A stretch of 64,000 bases of DNA, from contig DEBR01000003.1 of assembly GCA_002348615.1 (NCBI GenBank), positions 1 to 64,000 of the forward strand, read 5' to 3'. Positions 25,148 through 33,488 of this stretch are shown one piece after another (position 1 is the first letter of the stretch; each line of letters opens with the position of its first letter). Made by a program: the position numbers and the translations under genes. A model generated the notes under the pieces. That model was not told where the DNA came from, did not search any database, and saw nothing but the letters and a program-made list of their open reading frames with translations. The stretch comes from Candidatus Saccharibacteria bacterium UBA2951 (GTDB lineage: Bacteria > Patescibacteriota > Saccharimonadia > Saccharimonadales > Saccharimonadaceae).

Positions 25148-26353
25148 ATGCCTGAAGTCAAACCAAGCGAAATACAGACATTTGCCAGCATAAAAGTAGT
25201 TGGTGTTGGTGGCGCCGGAGGCTCGGCCGTCAACCGCATGAAAGACGCGGGACTTCAGGGAGTCCAGTTCATAGCTATGAACACGGACGCGCAGGCGCTT
25301 CATAACTCGAAAGCGGATGTAAAGATTCACCTCGGTAAGGACGCTACCGGCGGACTTGGAGCCGGTGCTGATCCTGCGGTCGGCGAGCAGGCGGCCATGG
25401 AGTCACGGGAAGACATCAAGGGTGCACTTGAAGGCGCCGACATGGTCTTCGTAACCATCGGTGCCGGTGGTGGGACCGGTTCTGGAGCCGGTCATATCGT
25501 GGCCGAAGTTGCCCGTGAACTTGGAATACTTGTGGTCGGTGTTGCCACTAAACCGTTTAGCTTTGAGGGCGAAAAACGCCGTGTGAATGCCGATTGGGCC
25601 GTCGCGCAGCTTGGCCGTCAGGTTGACACCATGATTACCATTCCAAACGACAGACTCCTTCAGACGATAGACCGACGTACGCCACTGCTTGAAACGTTTA
25701 AGATCGCCGATGACGTGCTACGCCAGGGTGTGCAGGGCATTTCGGAGCTGATTACGGAGCACGGACTGATTAACCTGGACTTCGCCGACGTAAAAGCTAT
25801 TATGAGCAACGCGGGTTCGGCTCTTATGGGTATTGGTCGCGCCAGCGGTGATGACCGTGCGTCTCAAGCCGCTCAGCAAGCCATTGAAAGTCCGCTTATC
25901 GAAGTCAGTATCGACGGCGCCAAGGGCGTGCTATTTAATGTCACCGGTGGCTACGACATGAGCATGAGCGAAATCCAGGAAGCGGCCGAAATCATTACTT
26001 CTGCAGTATCTCCGGACGCCAACATTATCTTCGGGGCTACTCTTAAACCTGAACTGGAAGACGAACTGATTATCACCGTCATCGCGACCGGTTTTGACAG
26101 CGCTTACTTTGAAGAGCAGGCAGCGAACATGAGCATGCCGAACCCTTCGGAAGCGAAACCCGGCGTGACAGGAACGGAAGTCGACGAGAAAATGGTCGAA
26201 TCGGTTAATCTTGAACTCGACAAAGAAGACCCGGCAGCATCATTCGCCGACGACACGCCGGCAACTGATATCTGGAACCAACCGGAAGAAGACGAGGACG
26301 ACACGCCTGCATTCTTGCGCCGTCGCAAAAAGAAGAACAACGATAAGGAATAG
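25148..26353 (+). CDS. ftsZ: Cell division GTPase FtsZ
   Basis: This 401-residue tubulin-like GTPase has VVGVGGAGG, the signature GGGTGSGAG, and T7-loop NLDFADVK. It ends with the conserved C-terminal peptide DDTPAFLRRRKK, which binds FtsA. A 90-nt upstream gap contains AGGAAAGTGG as ribosome-binding sequence and a possible TATACT -10. It is followed at 15 nt by nrdR. Confidence 0.97.
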   Translation: MPEVKPSEIQTFASIKVVGVGGAGGSAVNRMKDAGLQGVQFIAMNTDAQALHNSKADVKIHLGKDATGGLGAGADPAVGEQAAMESREDIKGALEGADMVFVTIGAGGGTGSGAGHIVAEVARELGILVVGVATKPFSFEGEKRRVNADWAVAQLGRQVDTMITIPNDRLLQTIDRRTPLLETFKIADDVLRQGVQGISELITEHGLINLDFADVKAIMSNAGSALMGIGRASGDDRASQAAQQAIESPLIEVSIDGAKGVLFNVTGGYDMSMSEIQEAAEIITSAVSPDANIIFGATLKPELEDELIITVIATGFDSAYFEEQAANMSMPNPSEAKPGVTGTEVDEKMVESVNLELDKEDPAASFADDTPATDIWNQPEEDEDDTPAFLRRRKKKNNDKE

Positions 26354-26367
26354 GAGGCTTGTAGTCT

Positions 26368-26817
26368 ATGCCAGCCCCGCTGAACATCGGTGACAGCCGC
26401 GTCCTGGAGTCGCGAGAGGTTGGTGATGGCAAAACCATCCGCCGCCGCCGTGAGACACCTGATGGACGCCGTTTTACGACCTATGAGCGGATAGAAAAGC
26501 CGAACCTGGCCGTGATTAAAAAAGATGGCTCGCGAGAACTGTTCGATCGCGACAAGCTGGCCAGTGCCATTAAGCAGTCCGTAGGAAAATTCTTTTCAAG
26601 CGAAGTCGAAGTCGAAGAAATCGTAACCGACGTTGAAGATGCGATTTATAACATTGGCGATAGTGAAGTATTTTCTAAACAGATCGGCGCCATGGTGCTC
26701 GACAAGCTTGAGGAGCGCAACCAGGTGGCGTATGTGCGATTCGCTAGCGTCTTCCATGATTTCAAGACGCTCGATGACTTCGTCGAGATACTCGCTAAGC
26801 GCCAGAAGAAAAAATAA
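26368..26817 (+). CDS. nrdR: NrdR-like regulator lacking the zinc-ribbon cysteines
   Basis: This 149-residue protein aligns end to end with NrdR, the repressor of ribonucleotide reductase genes: SRVLESREV, RRRRE and RFTTYER in the DNA-binding part, then an ATP-cone (about 50-138). The four zinc cysteines of NrdR are all absent: the positions read A3, N6, T30 and G33. AGGAGG precedes the ATG, so a missed upstream start is unlikely. The ATP-cone is intact. It may bind DNA without zinc or may regulate by another route. Confidence 0.85.
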   Translation: MPAPLNIGDSRVLESREVGDGKTIRRRRETPDGRRFTTYERIEKPNLAVIKKDGSRELFDRDKLASAIKQSVGKFFSSEVEVEEIVTDVEDAIYNIGDSEVFSKQIGAMVLDKLEERNQVAYVRFASVFHDFKTLDDFVEILAKRQKKK

Positions 26818-27074
26818 TGAAGGCCGTTATTATTTATAGACCGGAAAGTGACCACGCCCGCGCGGTCGAGGATTATCTGCGAGATTTCTCGAGACAGACC
26901 GGGCGCGAACTTGAAACCATGGACCCAGACACCTCGGATGGTGCCGAATTATGCCGAGTCTACGATATCGTTGAATACCCCAGCGTCATCGCGTTATCTG
27001 ATGACGGCCAGTTGCAGAATAACTGGCGCGGTCTGCCACTACCAACTATTTCCGAGCTAAGTTACTATACATAA
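26817..27074 (+). CDS. Thioredoxin-fold protein without CxxC
   Basis: This 85-residue protein has the pattern of a small thioredoxin/glutaredoxin fold with a cis-proline-like YPSV. It lacks the CxxC redox pair; the single cysteine is in ELCRVYD. The start overlaps the nrdR stop (TAATG). It sits directly before a VKOR gene, which suggests a link to disulfide chemistry, but without CxxC it cannot act as a classical thioredoxin. Confidence 0.6.
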   Translation: MKAVIIYRPESDHARAVEDYLRDFSRQTGRELETMDPDTSDGAELCRVYDIVEYPSVIALSDDGQLQNNWRGLPLPTISELSYYT

Positions 27075-27075
27075 T

Positions 27076-27705
27076 ATGAAACGATTTATCGACTTTTTCC
27101 GACACGAAGACAAAAAATTACGCGATAACCGCTGGATTTTCGCCAGCATGCTCGTCGGGTCGATACTAAGCCTGATAGCTTCGTTCGTGCTTAGCCAAGA
27201 GGCGATCCAATTGGCCAAAAATCCCGACGCGCCACTGTCATGCAGCGTGAATATCGTGCTGAACTGCGCGACGGTCGCGAACCATCCGACGGCATCGATG
27301 TTCGGATTCCCGAACAGCTTCCTTGGGATGATGGCCGAGCCTGTCGTGATTACCGTGGCGATCGCCGGTCTGGCTGGCATTAGGTTTCCACGGAAGTTCT
27401 TGTACGCCGCTGAAATCGGGTATACGATCGGGCTGCTTTACGCTCTGCTTCTGTTCGGTATCAGCTTCTTTGTCATTCAGGCGCTATGCCCGTGGTGCCT
27501 GTTGGTCACGCTCACGACTATCCTGGTGTGGTTTGCGATGACCCGGTATAACATTCGCGAAAATAATTTGTATTTACCCAAAAAACTCCAAGCAAAGCTG
27601 CATGCGTACGTTGAAAAAGATTACGACAAGCTCGTCATGTTCGGATTAATCGTCGCGCTAATCGTCGCGATCCTGGTGAAATACGGCGATGGTATTTTTG
27701 TCTAA
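27076..27705 (+). CDS. Vitamin K epoxide reductase (VKOR) family protein
   Basis: This 209-residue protein has four or five membrane helices. It keeps the loop cysteines C56 and C64 (spacing as in VKOR) and the active CPWC (C138, C141). Bacterial VKOR reoxidises DsbA-like oxidases using quinone. No DsbA-like protein with CxxC is seen beside it. Several exported proteins in the window contain cysteine pairs that would need such a system. It overlaps the next gene by 17 nt. Confidence 0.88.
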   Translation: MKRFIDFFRHEDKKLRDNRWIFASMLVGSILSLIASFVLSQEAIQLAKNPDAPLSCSVNIVLNCATVANHPTASMFGFPNSFLGMMAEPVVITVAIAGLAGIRFPRKFLYAAEIGYTIGLLYALLLFGISFFVIQALCPWCLLVTLTTILVWFAMTRYNIRENNLYLPKKLQAKLHAYVEKDYDKLVMFGLIVALIVAILVKYGDGIFV

Positions 27706-28594
27706 AATTTCTAAGGTAAGTAACCAAACGGCCGCGTTAATCGTATTCGTTGCTTGGTATTTGTCGGCGGCAGTCACGACACTCTTCGTTACCGGGTTTT
27801 TTCAGAGGATAGCGCTGCTAATGACCTGGATGTTCGCCTATGTACTGGTGTTCATGACAGCCGCTTTCATCGTGTCTTGGAAGCTTAAACGCACCGACAT
27901 CGTTGACATCGCATGGGGGCCGGCATTCGTCGTTGCCGCGGTCGCAAGCTTTCTGATGAACAGCTACGACCTTCCTATCGGTTTGAACGTACAGACGCTT
28001 GTGACCGTCTTGGTTATCCTATGGGCGGCTCGGTTAAGCTACGCCATGTGGGGACGAATCAGGAATCACTCCGAAGACAAGCGCTACCAGCAACTTCGCC
28101 GCACCTGGAAGGGCAACCTGGCGCTTAATACCTACCTCCGCATTTTTGTCGTCCAAGGGCTGCTGGCAACGGTCATTTCTATCGCCGTCATCCACATAAA
28201 CACTTCGCTTCCGACACCGCTCGATACGTTCGCGTACGGCGGCCTGGCCATCTGGCTTATCGGTTTTCTGTTTGAAGCAGTCGGTGATTTGCAGCTGAAA
28301 CGGTTTCTGGCGAATCCAAAGAATAAAGGCAAGCTGATGACCGAGGGGCTCTGGAAGTACACTCGCCATCCGAACTACTTTGGCGAAGCAACCATGTGGC
28401 TCGGTATTTTCATTATCGCGCTCTCGACGCCGTACGGCTGGGTCGCCGTCATCGCGCCGGTGCTCATCATGTACCTGCTTCTGTTCGTGTCAGGCGTGCC
28501 GCTTACGGAAAAATCATTTGAATCCAAGCCGGGCTGGCAAGCATACAAAAAACGCACCAGCAAGTTCGTGCCGCTGCCACCGAACCCTGAATGA
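27689..28594 (+). CDS. DUF1295 membrane protein (steroid-reductase/ICMT-like fold)
   Basis: This 301-residue protein has about seven membrane helices and the C-terminal signature LWKYTRHPNYFGE typical of DUF1295 and isoprenylcysteine methyltransferase-like proteins, which bind a cofactor near RHPNY. It is probably a reductase or methyltransferase on a lipid substrate; the substrate is unknown. The ATG at 27,689 lies in the end of the VKOR gene. Confidence 0.8.
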   Translation: MVFLSKISKVSNQTAALIVFVAWYLSAAVTTLFVTGFFQRIALLMTWMFAYVLVFMTAAFIVSWKLKRTDIVDIAWGPAFVVAAVASFLMNSYDLPIGLNVQTLVTVLVILWAARLSYAMWGRIRNHSEDKRYQQLRRTWKGNLALNTYLRIFVVQGLLATVISIAVIHINTSLPTPLDTFAYGGLAIWLIGFLFEAVGDLQLKRFLANPKNKGKLMTEGLWKYTRHPNYFGEATMWLGIFIIALSTPYGWVAVIAPVLIMYLLLFVSGVPLTEKSFESKPGWQAYKKRTSKFVPLPPNPE

Positions 28595-28605
28595 TTCGTG
28601 TGATA

Positions 28606-28634
28606 TTGAATCTCCCGCCCCTTAGCGGTACAAT
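28606..28634 (+). promoter_or_regulatory. Promoter of the ileS T-box transcript
   Basis: TTGAAT (28,606-28,611), 17-nt spacer, TACAAT (28,629-28,634). The predicted start near 28,641 lies just before the first stem of the T-box. Confidence 0.7.
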
Positions 28635-28640
28635 CTAAGT

Positions 28641-28835
28641 AATCCGCCGAGAGGCTATCAACCTCGAATTCATTCGAATGCGGAGCGGGAAGAACCGCCC
28701 TTACGGCTTAGTAGACCCCGCCGCGAACGCTGCGACAAAGCGATCAAATAAGTGCTAAGAGTCCTTTCTTAGAAACCGGATGGTACCTCCCGCATAGGGA
28801 TCCGGTGTCGAAGAAGGGATTTTTAATTGGAGAAA
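28641..28835 (+). promoter_or_regulatory. Isoleucine T-box riboswitch, short Stem I type
   Basis: The leader binds uncharged tRNA(Ile). A small stem, GAGG (28,651-28,654) with CCTC (28,662-28,665), presents loop CTATCAA with the Ile codon ATC (28,657-28,659), as in ultrashort Stem I T-boxes. The T-box bulge TGGTACC (28,781-28,787) contains UGGU, complementary to the ACCA end of tRNA(Ile). ACCGGAT (28,775-28,781) can instead pair with ATCCGGT (28,800-28,806). No U run follows, and CTCC near 28,788 could mask the GGAG before the start at 28,838, so translational control is likelier. Confidence 0.78.
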
Positions 28836-28837
28836 AT

Positions 28838-29062
28838 ATGACAGAACAATACGTACCACCATCCGACCCAGAACGCGAACGAGCCCAGGCATTCGTGAAT
28901 GTCGTCGAACAATACCTACCGGATGACAAAGAGTTCATCTTGGATATGGATGAGGAAGAAGCGCTGGGTTACGTGTACGGTATGTTGATTGAAATGGGTG
29001 AAGACCCGGACGTAGTGCTCCGCGAATTCGGTGTGACAGAGGAGGGTGATGATGAAGTTTAA
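28838..29062 (+). CDS. Small acidic ORF between the T-box and ileS
   Basis: This 74-residue, very acidic protein (LDMDEEEALGYVYGML, EMGEDPDVVL) is probably helical and of unknown family. TTGGAG precedes the ATG. The end overlaps the ileS start by 11 nt, so ileS translation is probably coupled to it, and T-box control would act on both. It is too long and rich in sequence to be a mere Ile leader peptide. Confidence 0.65.
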   Translation: MTEQYVPPSDPERERAQAFVNVVEQYLPDDKEFILDMDEEEALGYVYGMLIEMGEDPDVVLREFGVTEEGDDEV

Positions 29063-31895
29063 ATCAGGCACGCGACGTCGGGCGATCGAATACGAAAAGG
29101 ATTGGGTGCAGCGCTGGAAAGCTGACCGTACGTTCGAAAAGTCGGTCGAAAACCGTCCGAAAGACAATTCCTATGTATTCTACGACGGCCCGCCGTTCAT
29201 TTCCGGCGTGCCACATCACGGAACTCTGCTGAGTTCTATCGTCAAAGACGCGGTTCCACGCTACCAAACCATGAAGGGCAAGCGCGTTGAGCGCGTATGG
29301 GGTTGGGATTGCCACGGACTTCCCGCCGAACGTTTTACCGAAAAGAAGCTTGGTATCCACTCGCGCCAGGAAGTCCTGGAATATGGCATTGAAAAGTACA
29401 TCAATGCCACCCGCGCCAACATGGTGCAGACCAGCAGCGAATGGGAAGATGTCGTCGACCGTATCGGCCGCTGGGTCGAATTCAAGGGCGCGTACAAGAC
29501 CATGGACAAAGATTACATGGAGTCTATTTGGTGGGCGTTCAAGACACTGTACGAAAAGGGCAAGATTTACGAAGGCGAAAAGGTGCTCATGTACTGCACG
29601 CTCGACGGCACGCCGCTTAGTAAAGCCGAAGTCACTATGGACGCCGGCGCTTATCAAGATGTGACCGAACCAAGCGTGTTCGTGAAGTTCAAGCTCGAGG
29701 ACGGCCGTAACCTGCTGGCCTGGACCACGACGCCATGGACCCTACCGGCCAACACGGCACTTGCGGTTAACAAGGGCGTGACGTACGTTGAAGTCGAGCT
29801 AGACGGCGAAACATATGTCGTCGCCAAGCCATTGGTTGAAAAGACATTTACCGACGAAAAACATCAGCCACTCGACTTTAAAGTCGGGAAGTCATTCAAA
29901 GGCGAGCAGTTGGTTGGTTTGTCTTACGAACCGCTGTTCGCTGATCGCGGCAAGAATGCTCATAAAGTCTGGCATGCTGACTATGTAGAAACTGAGGCTG
30001 GAACCGGTATCGTCCACCTGGCACCCACCTACGGTGAGGAAGACTTTGAGCTCGCCAAAAAAGAAAAGTTCCCGGCCGTGCATGTTATCGATGAGAACGG
30101 ATTCTTCACCGAAGGTGACTGGAAGGGCCACAACGTCTGGGAGATTAACAAGCAAATCGCTAAAGACCTGAAAGAGCGCGGCGTCGTTTGGAAGATCGAC
30201 TACGTCACGCACAGCTACCCGCACTGTCACCGCTGCGGCACCAAGCTGATGTACCGTGCACACCCAAGTTGGTTCATGGACATCGACGGCCAGCGCGAAA
30301 AAATGCTTAAAAAGAACGAGAACATCAATTGGTTTCCAGGTCATGTCAAACACGGTCGCTTCGAAAAAACCGTCGAGCAGGCTCCGGACTGGAATATCAG
30401 CCGTGACCGTTTTTGGGCGACCGCCATGCCGGTATGGAAGACCGAAAGCGGCAAGACGCGCATCGTCGGCAGCTACGCCGAACTGAAAGAGCTGTCAGGC
30501 GTCGAGCTCGACGATTACCACCGCCCATGGATCGACGACGTGAAATTTACCATCGACGGGGAAGAGTATACCCGGATCGACAAGGTCATGGACAGCTGGT
30601 TCGAAGCCGGCTCCATGCCGTTCGCCCAGTTCCATTACCCGTTTGAAAACAAAGAGAAGTTCGAAGAAAACTTCCCGGGCGACTTTATCGTCGAATATAT
30701 CGGCCAGGTCCGCGCTTGGTTCTACTACATGCACGCCATGGCCGTGGCACTGTTCGGTGAAAACTCGTTCAAGAACGTCATCGTGACAGGAAACGTCGCC
30801 GGAAATGACGGCCGCAAAATGAGTAAGAGCTACGGCAACTATACAGACCCCAACGAGCTGATGGATAAGTTCTCGGCCGATAGCCTTCGGTTCCTGCTGC
30901 TTTCAAGCCCGCTCTTAAACGGCGAAGACTTTTCGCTGCAGGACAAAGAAGTCGGCGACGTCGCGCGTAAGCTCGGCATGATTTGGAACATGTACGACTT
31001 CTTTACTATGTACGCCGAAGTCGATGGCTGGGAATTTGATGGTGAGCTGAAAGACCCACTAGAAGACGCGACGAATCCGCTCGACATCTGGATTATCAGC
31101 CGGGTACACCAGCTGGTTGGTGAAGTCGAAGCACATATGGACAAATACGATATTCCGAACGCGCTCGACCCGATACTGCCGTTCCTGGACGATGCTTCAA
31201 ACTGGTACGTCCGCCGTTCACGCCGCCGATTCTGGAAGAGCGAAGACGACGGTGACAAAGACATGGCATATCGCACGCTCCACTACGTGTTGGTCCGCTT
31301 AGCGTACGTTCTCGCACCGTTCACACCGTTCCTCGCCGAAGAGCTGTACCAGAACCTGACAGGTGACAAAGAATCGATCCACCTGAAGGATTGGCTGCCA
31401 AAAGGCCAGATTAACGAGCTGGTCATGAACGATATGGATACGGTTCGAGAATACGTGAACCAAGGCCTCAGCCTGCGCGCCAAAGCCGGCCTGAAAGTCC
31501 GCCAGCCGCTTGCCAGCGTGAGCGTACCGGCACTCGGCGAACATGTCGAATTCGAGCCGATTCTCCGCGACGAACTGAATGTCAAAGAAGTGAAAGTAAG
31601 TGCCGAAGTAGCTATAGACGAGAAACTTACGCCGGAACTCAAACGCGAAGGCCTCATGCGCGAAGTCATTCGCCACGTCCAATCGGCCCGAAAAGCCGCC
31701 GGTTTGAACGTCGACGACCGCATAGCGTTGTCGCTCAGTTCCGAAGACGACGAACTGGTAAATGCCATCAACGAACACGAGCAGACCATCATGGACGAAA
31801 CGCTTGCCACGCAAATGGTAGAGCATGATCTGTCGTTTGCTCAGTCGGTCAAGGTCGAAGGCAGCGACCTGGTCATCTCGCTCGAAAAAGTCTAG
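29052..31895 (+). CDS. ileS: Isoleucyl-tRNA synthetase
   Basis: This 947-residue class I synthetase has PPFISGVPHHG (HIGH motif), GWDCHGLPAE, an editing domain with TTPWTLPANTA, KMSKS (DGRKMSKSYGN), and a tRNA-binding C-terminal region. It looks like the eukaryote-like type, in which the zinc finger is absent or reduced. GAGGAGG lies before ATG 29,052 (ATG 29,049 and GTG 29,046 are possible). Expression is controlled by the T-box upstream. Confidence 0.96.
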   Translation: MKFKSGTRRRAIEYEKDWVQRWKADRTFEKSVENRPKDNSYVFYDGPPFISGVPHHGTLLSSIVKDAVPRYQTMKGKRVERVWGWDCHGLPAERFTEKKLGIHSRQEVLEYGIEKYINATRANMVQTSSEWEDVVDRIGRWVEFKGAYKTMDKDYMESIWWAFKTLYEKGKIYEGEKVLMYCTLDGTPLSKAEVTMDAGAYQDVTEPSVFVKFKLEDGRNLLAWTTTPWTLPANTALAVNKGVTYVEVELDGETYVVAKPLVEKTFTDEKHQPLDFKVGKSFKGEQLVGLSYEPLFADRGKNAHKVWHADYVETEAGTGIVHLAPTYGEEDFELAKKEKFPAVHVIDENGFFTEGDWKGHNVWEINKQIAKDLKERGVVWKIDYVTHSYPHCHRCGTKLMYRAHPSWFMDIDGQREKMLKKNENINWFPGHVKHGRFEKTVEQAPDWNISRDRFWATAMPVWKTESGKTRIVGSYAELKELSGVELDDYHRPWIDDVKFTIDGEEYTRIDKVMDSWFEAGSMPFAQFHYPFENKEKFEENFPGDFIVEYIGQVRAWFYYMHAMAVALFGENSFKNVIVTGNVAGNDGRKMSKSYGNYTDPNELMDKFSADSLRFLLLSSPLLNGEDFSLQDKEVGDVARKLGMIWNMYDFFTMYAEVDGWEFDGELKDPLEDATNPLDIWIISRVHQLVGEVEAHMDKYDIPNALDPILPFLDDASNWYVRRSRRRFWKSEDDGDKDMAYRTLHYVLVRLAYVLAPFTPFLAEELYQNLTGDKESIHLKDWLPKGQINELVMNDMDTVREYVNQGLSLRAKAGLKVRQPLASVSVPALGEHVEFEPILRDELNVKEVKVSAEVAIDEKLTPELKREGLMREVIRHVQSARKAAGLNVDDRIALSLSSEDDELVNAINEHEQTIMDETLATQMVEHDLSFAQSVKVEGSDLVISLEKV

Positions 31896-31912
31896 CCTGC
31901 TACCATAGTTAT

Positions 31913-32659
31913 ATGACAAAAAATAAAAAGCCGGTCATTGGTATCGTGCCTTCTTTTGACGAGGGCATAAACATTCCGGCTGGTGGAGACATTAAGCGCA
32001 TATATCTTCGCGAAGAGTATATGCGACATATTGCCGAAGTCGGCGCGATACCGATTATCGTGCACCCCAACATGACCATGGACGATATTGTTGCCATGTG
32101 TGATGGAGTCGTCATTTCAGGTGGGGGAGACATTGATCCGGAATCGTACGGTCAAAAACCATTACCCGAAGCCAGTTTTTTTGAAGTCGAACGTAATCAT
32201 GAAATCTTAAAGACGATTCGGTTCGAAGAACCACGCAGCCGGTTTGAGTGGGAAACGCTACTAATAGAAGCTTGCGACAAGGCAAAGTTGCCGATTCTTG
32301 GCATTTGTTATGGCATGCAGCGTTTGAATGTGCATTATGGCGGTACACTTATCCAGGATATCCCATTCCAACGTCCCGATAACATCGGTCATGATGTCAC
32401 CGCACACGACGTCACTCTTACAAGTAAGTTCCTCAGTATGGAAAAAGGTTCATATATCATCGCGTCGCGCCACCATCAGGCGATTGATATGTTAGCAGAC
32501 GGGTTTACGGTCGTCGCGACCGCGCCAGATGGCATTATCGAAGCAATGAAGGGGTATGGACACTTCGGCATGCAGTGGCACCCTGAGTCGGACTCAACTG
32601 GTATCCATGTCTACCGCGCATTCGTTGAGCACTGTGTAGCACAGAAAAATGAGAAATAG
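31913..32659 (+). CDS. Class I glutamine amidotransferase-like hydrolase (C26)
   Basis: This 248-residue protein of the PuuD/gamma-glutamyl hydrolase group has the nucleophile C132 in LGICYGMQ, SGGGDIDP near the N-terminus, and the catalytic pair in WHPES. Members hydrolyse gamma-glutamyl bonds (gamma-glutamyl-GABA, folate poly-glutamate). Substrate is not evident. TACCAT is 6 nt before the ATG, probably leaderless. Confidence 0.85.
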   Translation: MTKNKKPVIGIVPSFDEGINIPAGGDIKRIYLREEYMRHIAEVGAIPIIVHPNMTMDDIVAMCDGVVISGGGDIDPESYGQKPLPEASFFEVERNHEILKTIRFEEPRSRFEWETLLIEACDKAKLPILGICYGMQRLNVHYGGTLIQDIPFQRPDNIGHDVTAHDVTLTSKFLSMEKGSYIIASRHHQAIDMLADGFTVVATAPDGIIEAMKGYGHFGMQWHPESDSTGIHVYRAFVEHCVAQKNEK

Positions 32660-32816
32660 CTGAAAATCCTATTGACGCTACGGAACCATAAGCGTATACC
32701 TAAGGTAATACTTCGGGTCAAAGACAAACACAACTGAACATGACATGAGGTACGCCCTTTTCTAGGAACAGGAAAGAAGAGCGTATCTTGCGAGCGAGGA
32801 CAACGAGGAGGGAACC

Positions 32817-33077
32817 ATGACCCTACAGACCCGCGAAGGAGCAATCGATGAGGTGATCTCACAGGTCAGAACGGCCAACGGCCGGAAGCTGACCCAGCGA
32901 CTTCGCCCCGACGAGGTACGGTCGTACCTCGGAGACCTCTGCAGCCTGCTGCAGTGCCACTTCCTCGACCTTCCCGTCCAGCTGGCGGACATCGCCCTGC
33001 GTGACGGAGGAACGTCGAGAGCCGAGCTGGTAGACGAGCTCATCCAGATGCGCGTCCACCCCATGGTCGCCGCCTGA
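32817..33077 (+). CDS. Small helical protein of the second islet
   Basis: This 86-residue protein has no signal peptide. It is helix-rich with a basic and acidic mix (VRTANGRKLTQRLRPDEV). It does not match a family I know. The start has a very strong ribosome-binding sequence (GAGGAGG), unlike most native genes. Codon use is actinobacterial in style. It is followed by a strong hairpin at 33,139. Confidence 0.65.
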   Translation: MTLQTREGAIDEVISQVRTANGRKLTQRLRPDEVRSYLGDLCSLLQCHFLDLPVQLADIALRDGGTSRAELVDELIQMRVHPMVAA

Positions 33078-33138
33078 AAGGAGGCCGCTGCAAGACAACT
33101 TCATACTGGCCGCCCCCAGGCCGGCCTGTTTCGCCCCA

Positions 33139-33173
33139 AGGGCCCCTTCTCCGTATGAGTGAGAAGGGGCCCT
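33139..33173 (+). terminator. Strong U-less hairpin after the islet gene
   Basis: AGGGCCCCTTCTC (33,139-33,151) pairs perfectly with 33,161-33,173 around CGTATGAGT, extended by GTTTC/GAAAC outside. There is no T run, as in terminators of G+C-rich Actinobacteria. Confidence 0.65.
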
Positions 33174-33191
33174 GAAACACGTTTGGGCATA

Positions 33192-33220
33192 TTGACTTTT
33201 AATACCGTTTATGCTATTAT
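33192..33220 (+). promoter_or_regulatory. Promoter of the 67-aa gene, TATGC-spacer class
   Basis: TTGACT (33,192-33,197), 17-nt spacer ending in TTTATGC, TATTAT (33,215-33,220). Leader of about 20 nt without a clear Shine-Dalgarno sequence. Confidence 0.75.
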
Positions 33221-33246
33221 GAATGTATAAAGGTATAAACAAAAAC

Positions 33247-33450
33247 ATGTCATTATTCCACCACCAACTCAGTTTCGCTCCTGTCGACCCAATGGCAGAC
33301 GGCTTAGGCGACGATATTTCAGCCGAGCAGCGTGAAGAAGAACATTTTGAACTTCAGGAACAACTAGATGGACGCTTGGCCGACGAATGGGAAGAAATCC
33401 TGAACGATGCCCGTAAAGACCCGGACTTCAACTTTGTCAGTGAAGAGTAA
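33247..33450 (+). CDS. Small acidic hypothetical protein
   Basis: This 67-residue, acidic, probably partly disordered protein starts MSLFHHQLSF and has a Glu-rich middle (EQREEEHFELQEQL). I chose the ATG at 33,247; one at 33,223 would add eight residues but lies only 3 nt after the -10. No family is recognised. It shares the promoter class of the other unknown genes. Confidence 0.6.
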   Translation: MSLFHHQLSFAPVDPMADGLGDDISAEQREEEHFELQEQLDGRLADEWEEILNDARKDPDFNFVSEE

Positions 33451-33467
33451 ACTATACATTGTATAGT
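33451..33467. promoter_or_regulatory. Palindrome in the rhodanese promoter region
   Basis: ACTATACA (33,451-33,458) and TGTATAGT (33,460-33,467) form a perfect 8-bp inverted repeat around one base. It covers the expected -35 region of the promoter whose -10, TATTAT, is at 33,477-33,482, six nt before the ATG at 33,489. This is the position of a repressor site. Confidence 0.4.
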
Positions 33468-33488
33468 AGATTATGATATTATTCTGAC

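Larger units (their letters stand above)
32660..33180. other. Second G+C-rich islet with one small gene
   Basis: The 60 bases from 32,881 contain 40 G+C, as in the first islet. It holds a possible promoter (TTGACG 32,672-32,677, TATACC 32,695-32,700, 17-nt spacing), a leader whose ends can pair (GGTACGC with GCGTATC), one gene, and a U-less hairpin. Native DNA with a TATGC-type promoter resumes at 33,190. No integrase or flanking repeat is seen. Confidence 0.65.

Noticed and set aside
33223..33246. Earlier ATG for the 67-aa protein
   Set aside because: It is 3 nt after the -10 hexamer, too close to be in a normal transcript, and adds a Lys-rich stub.
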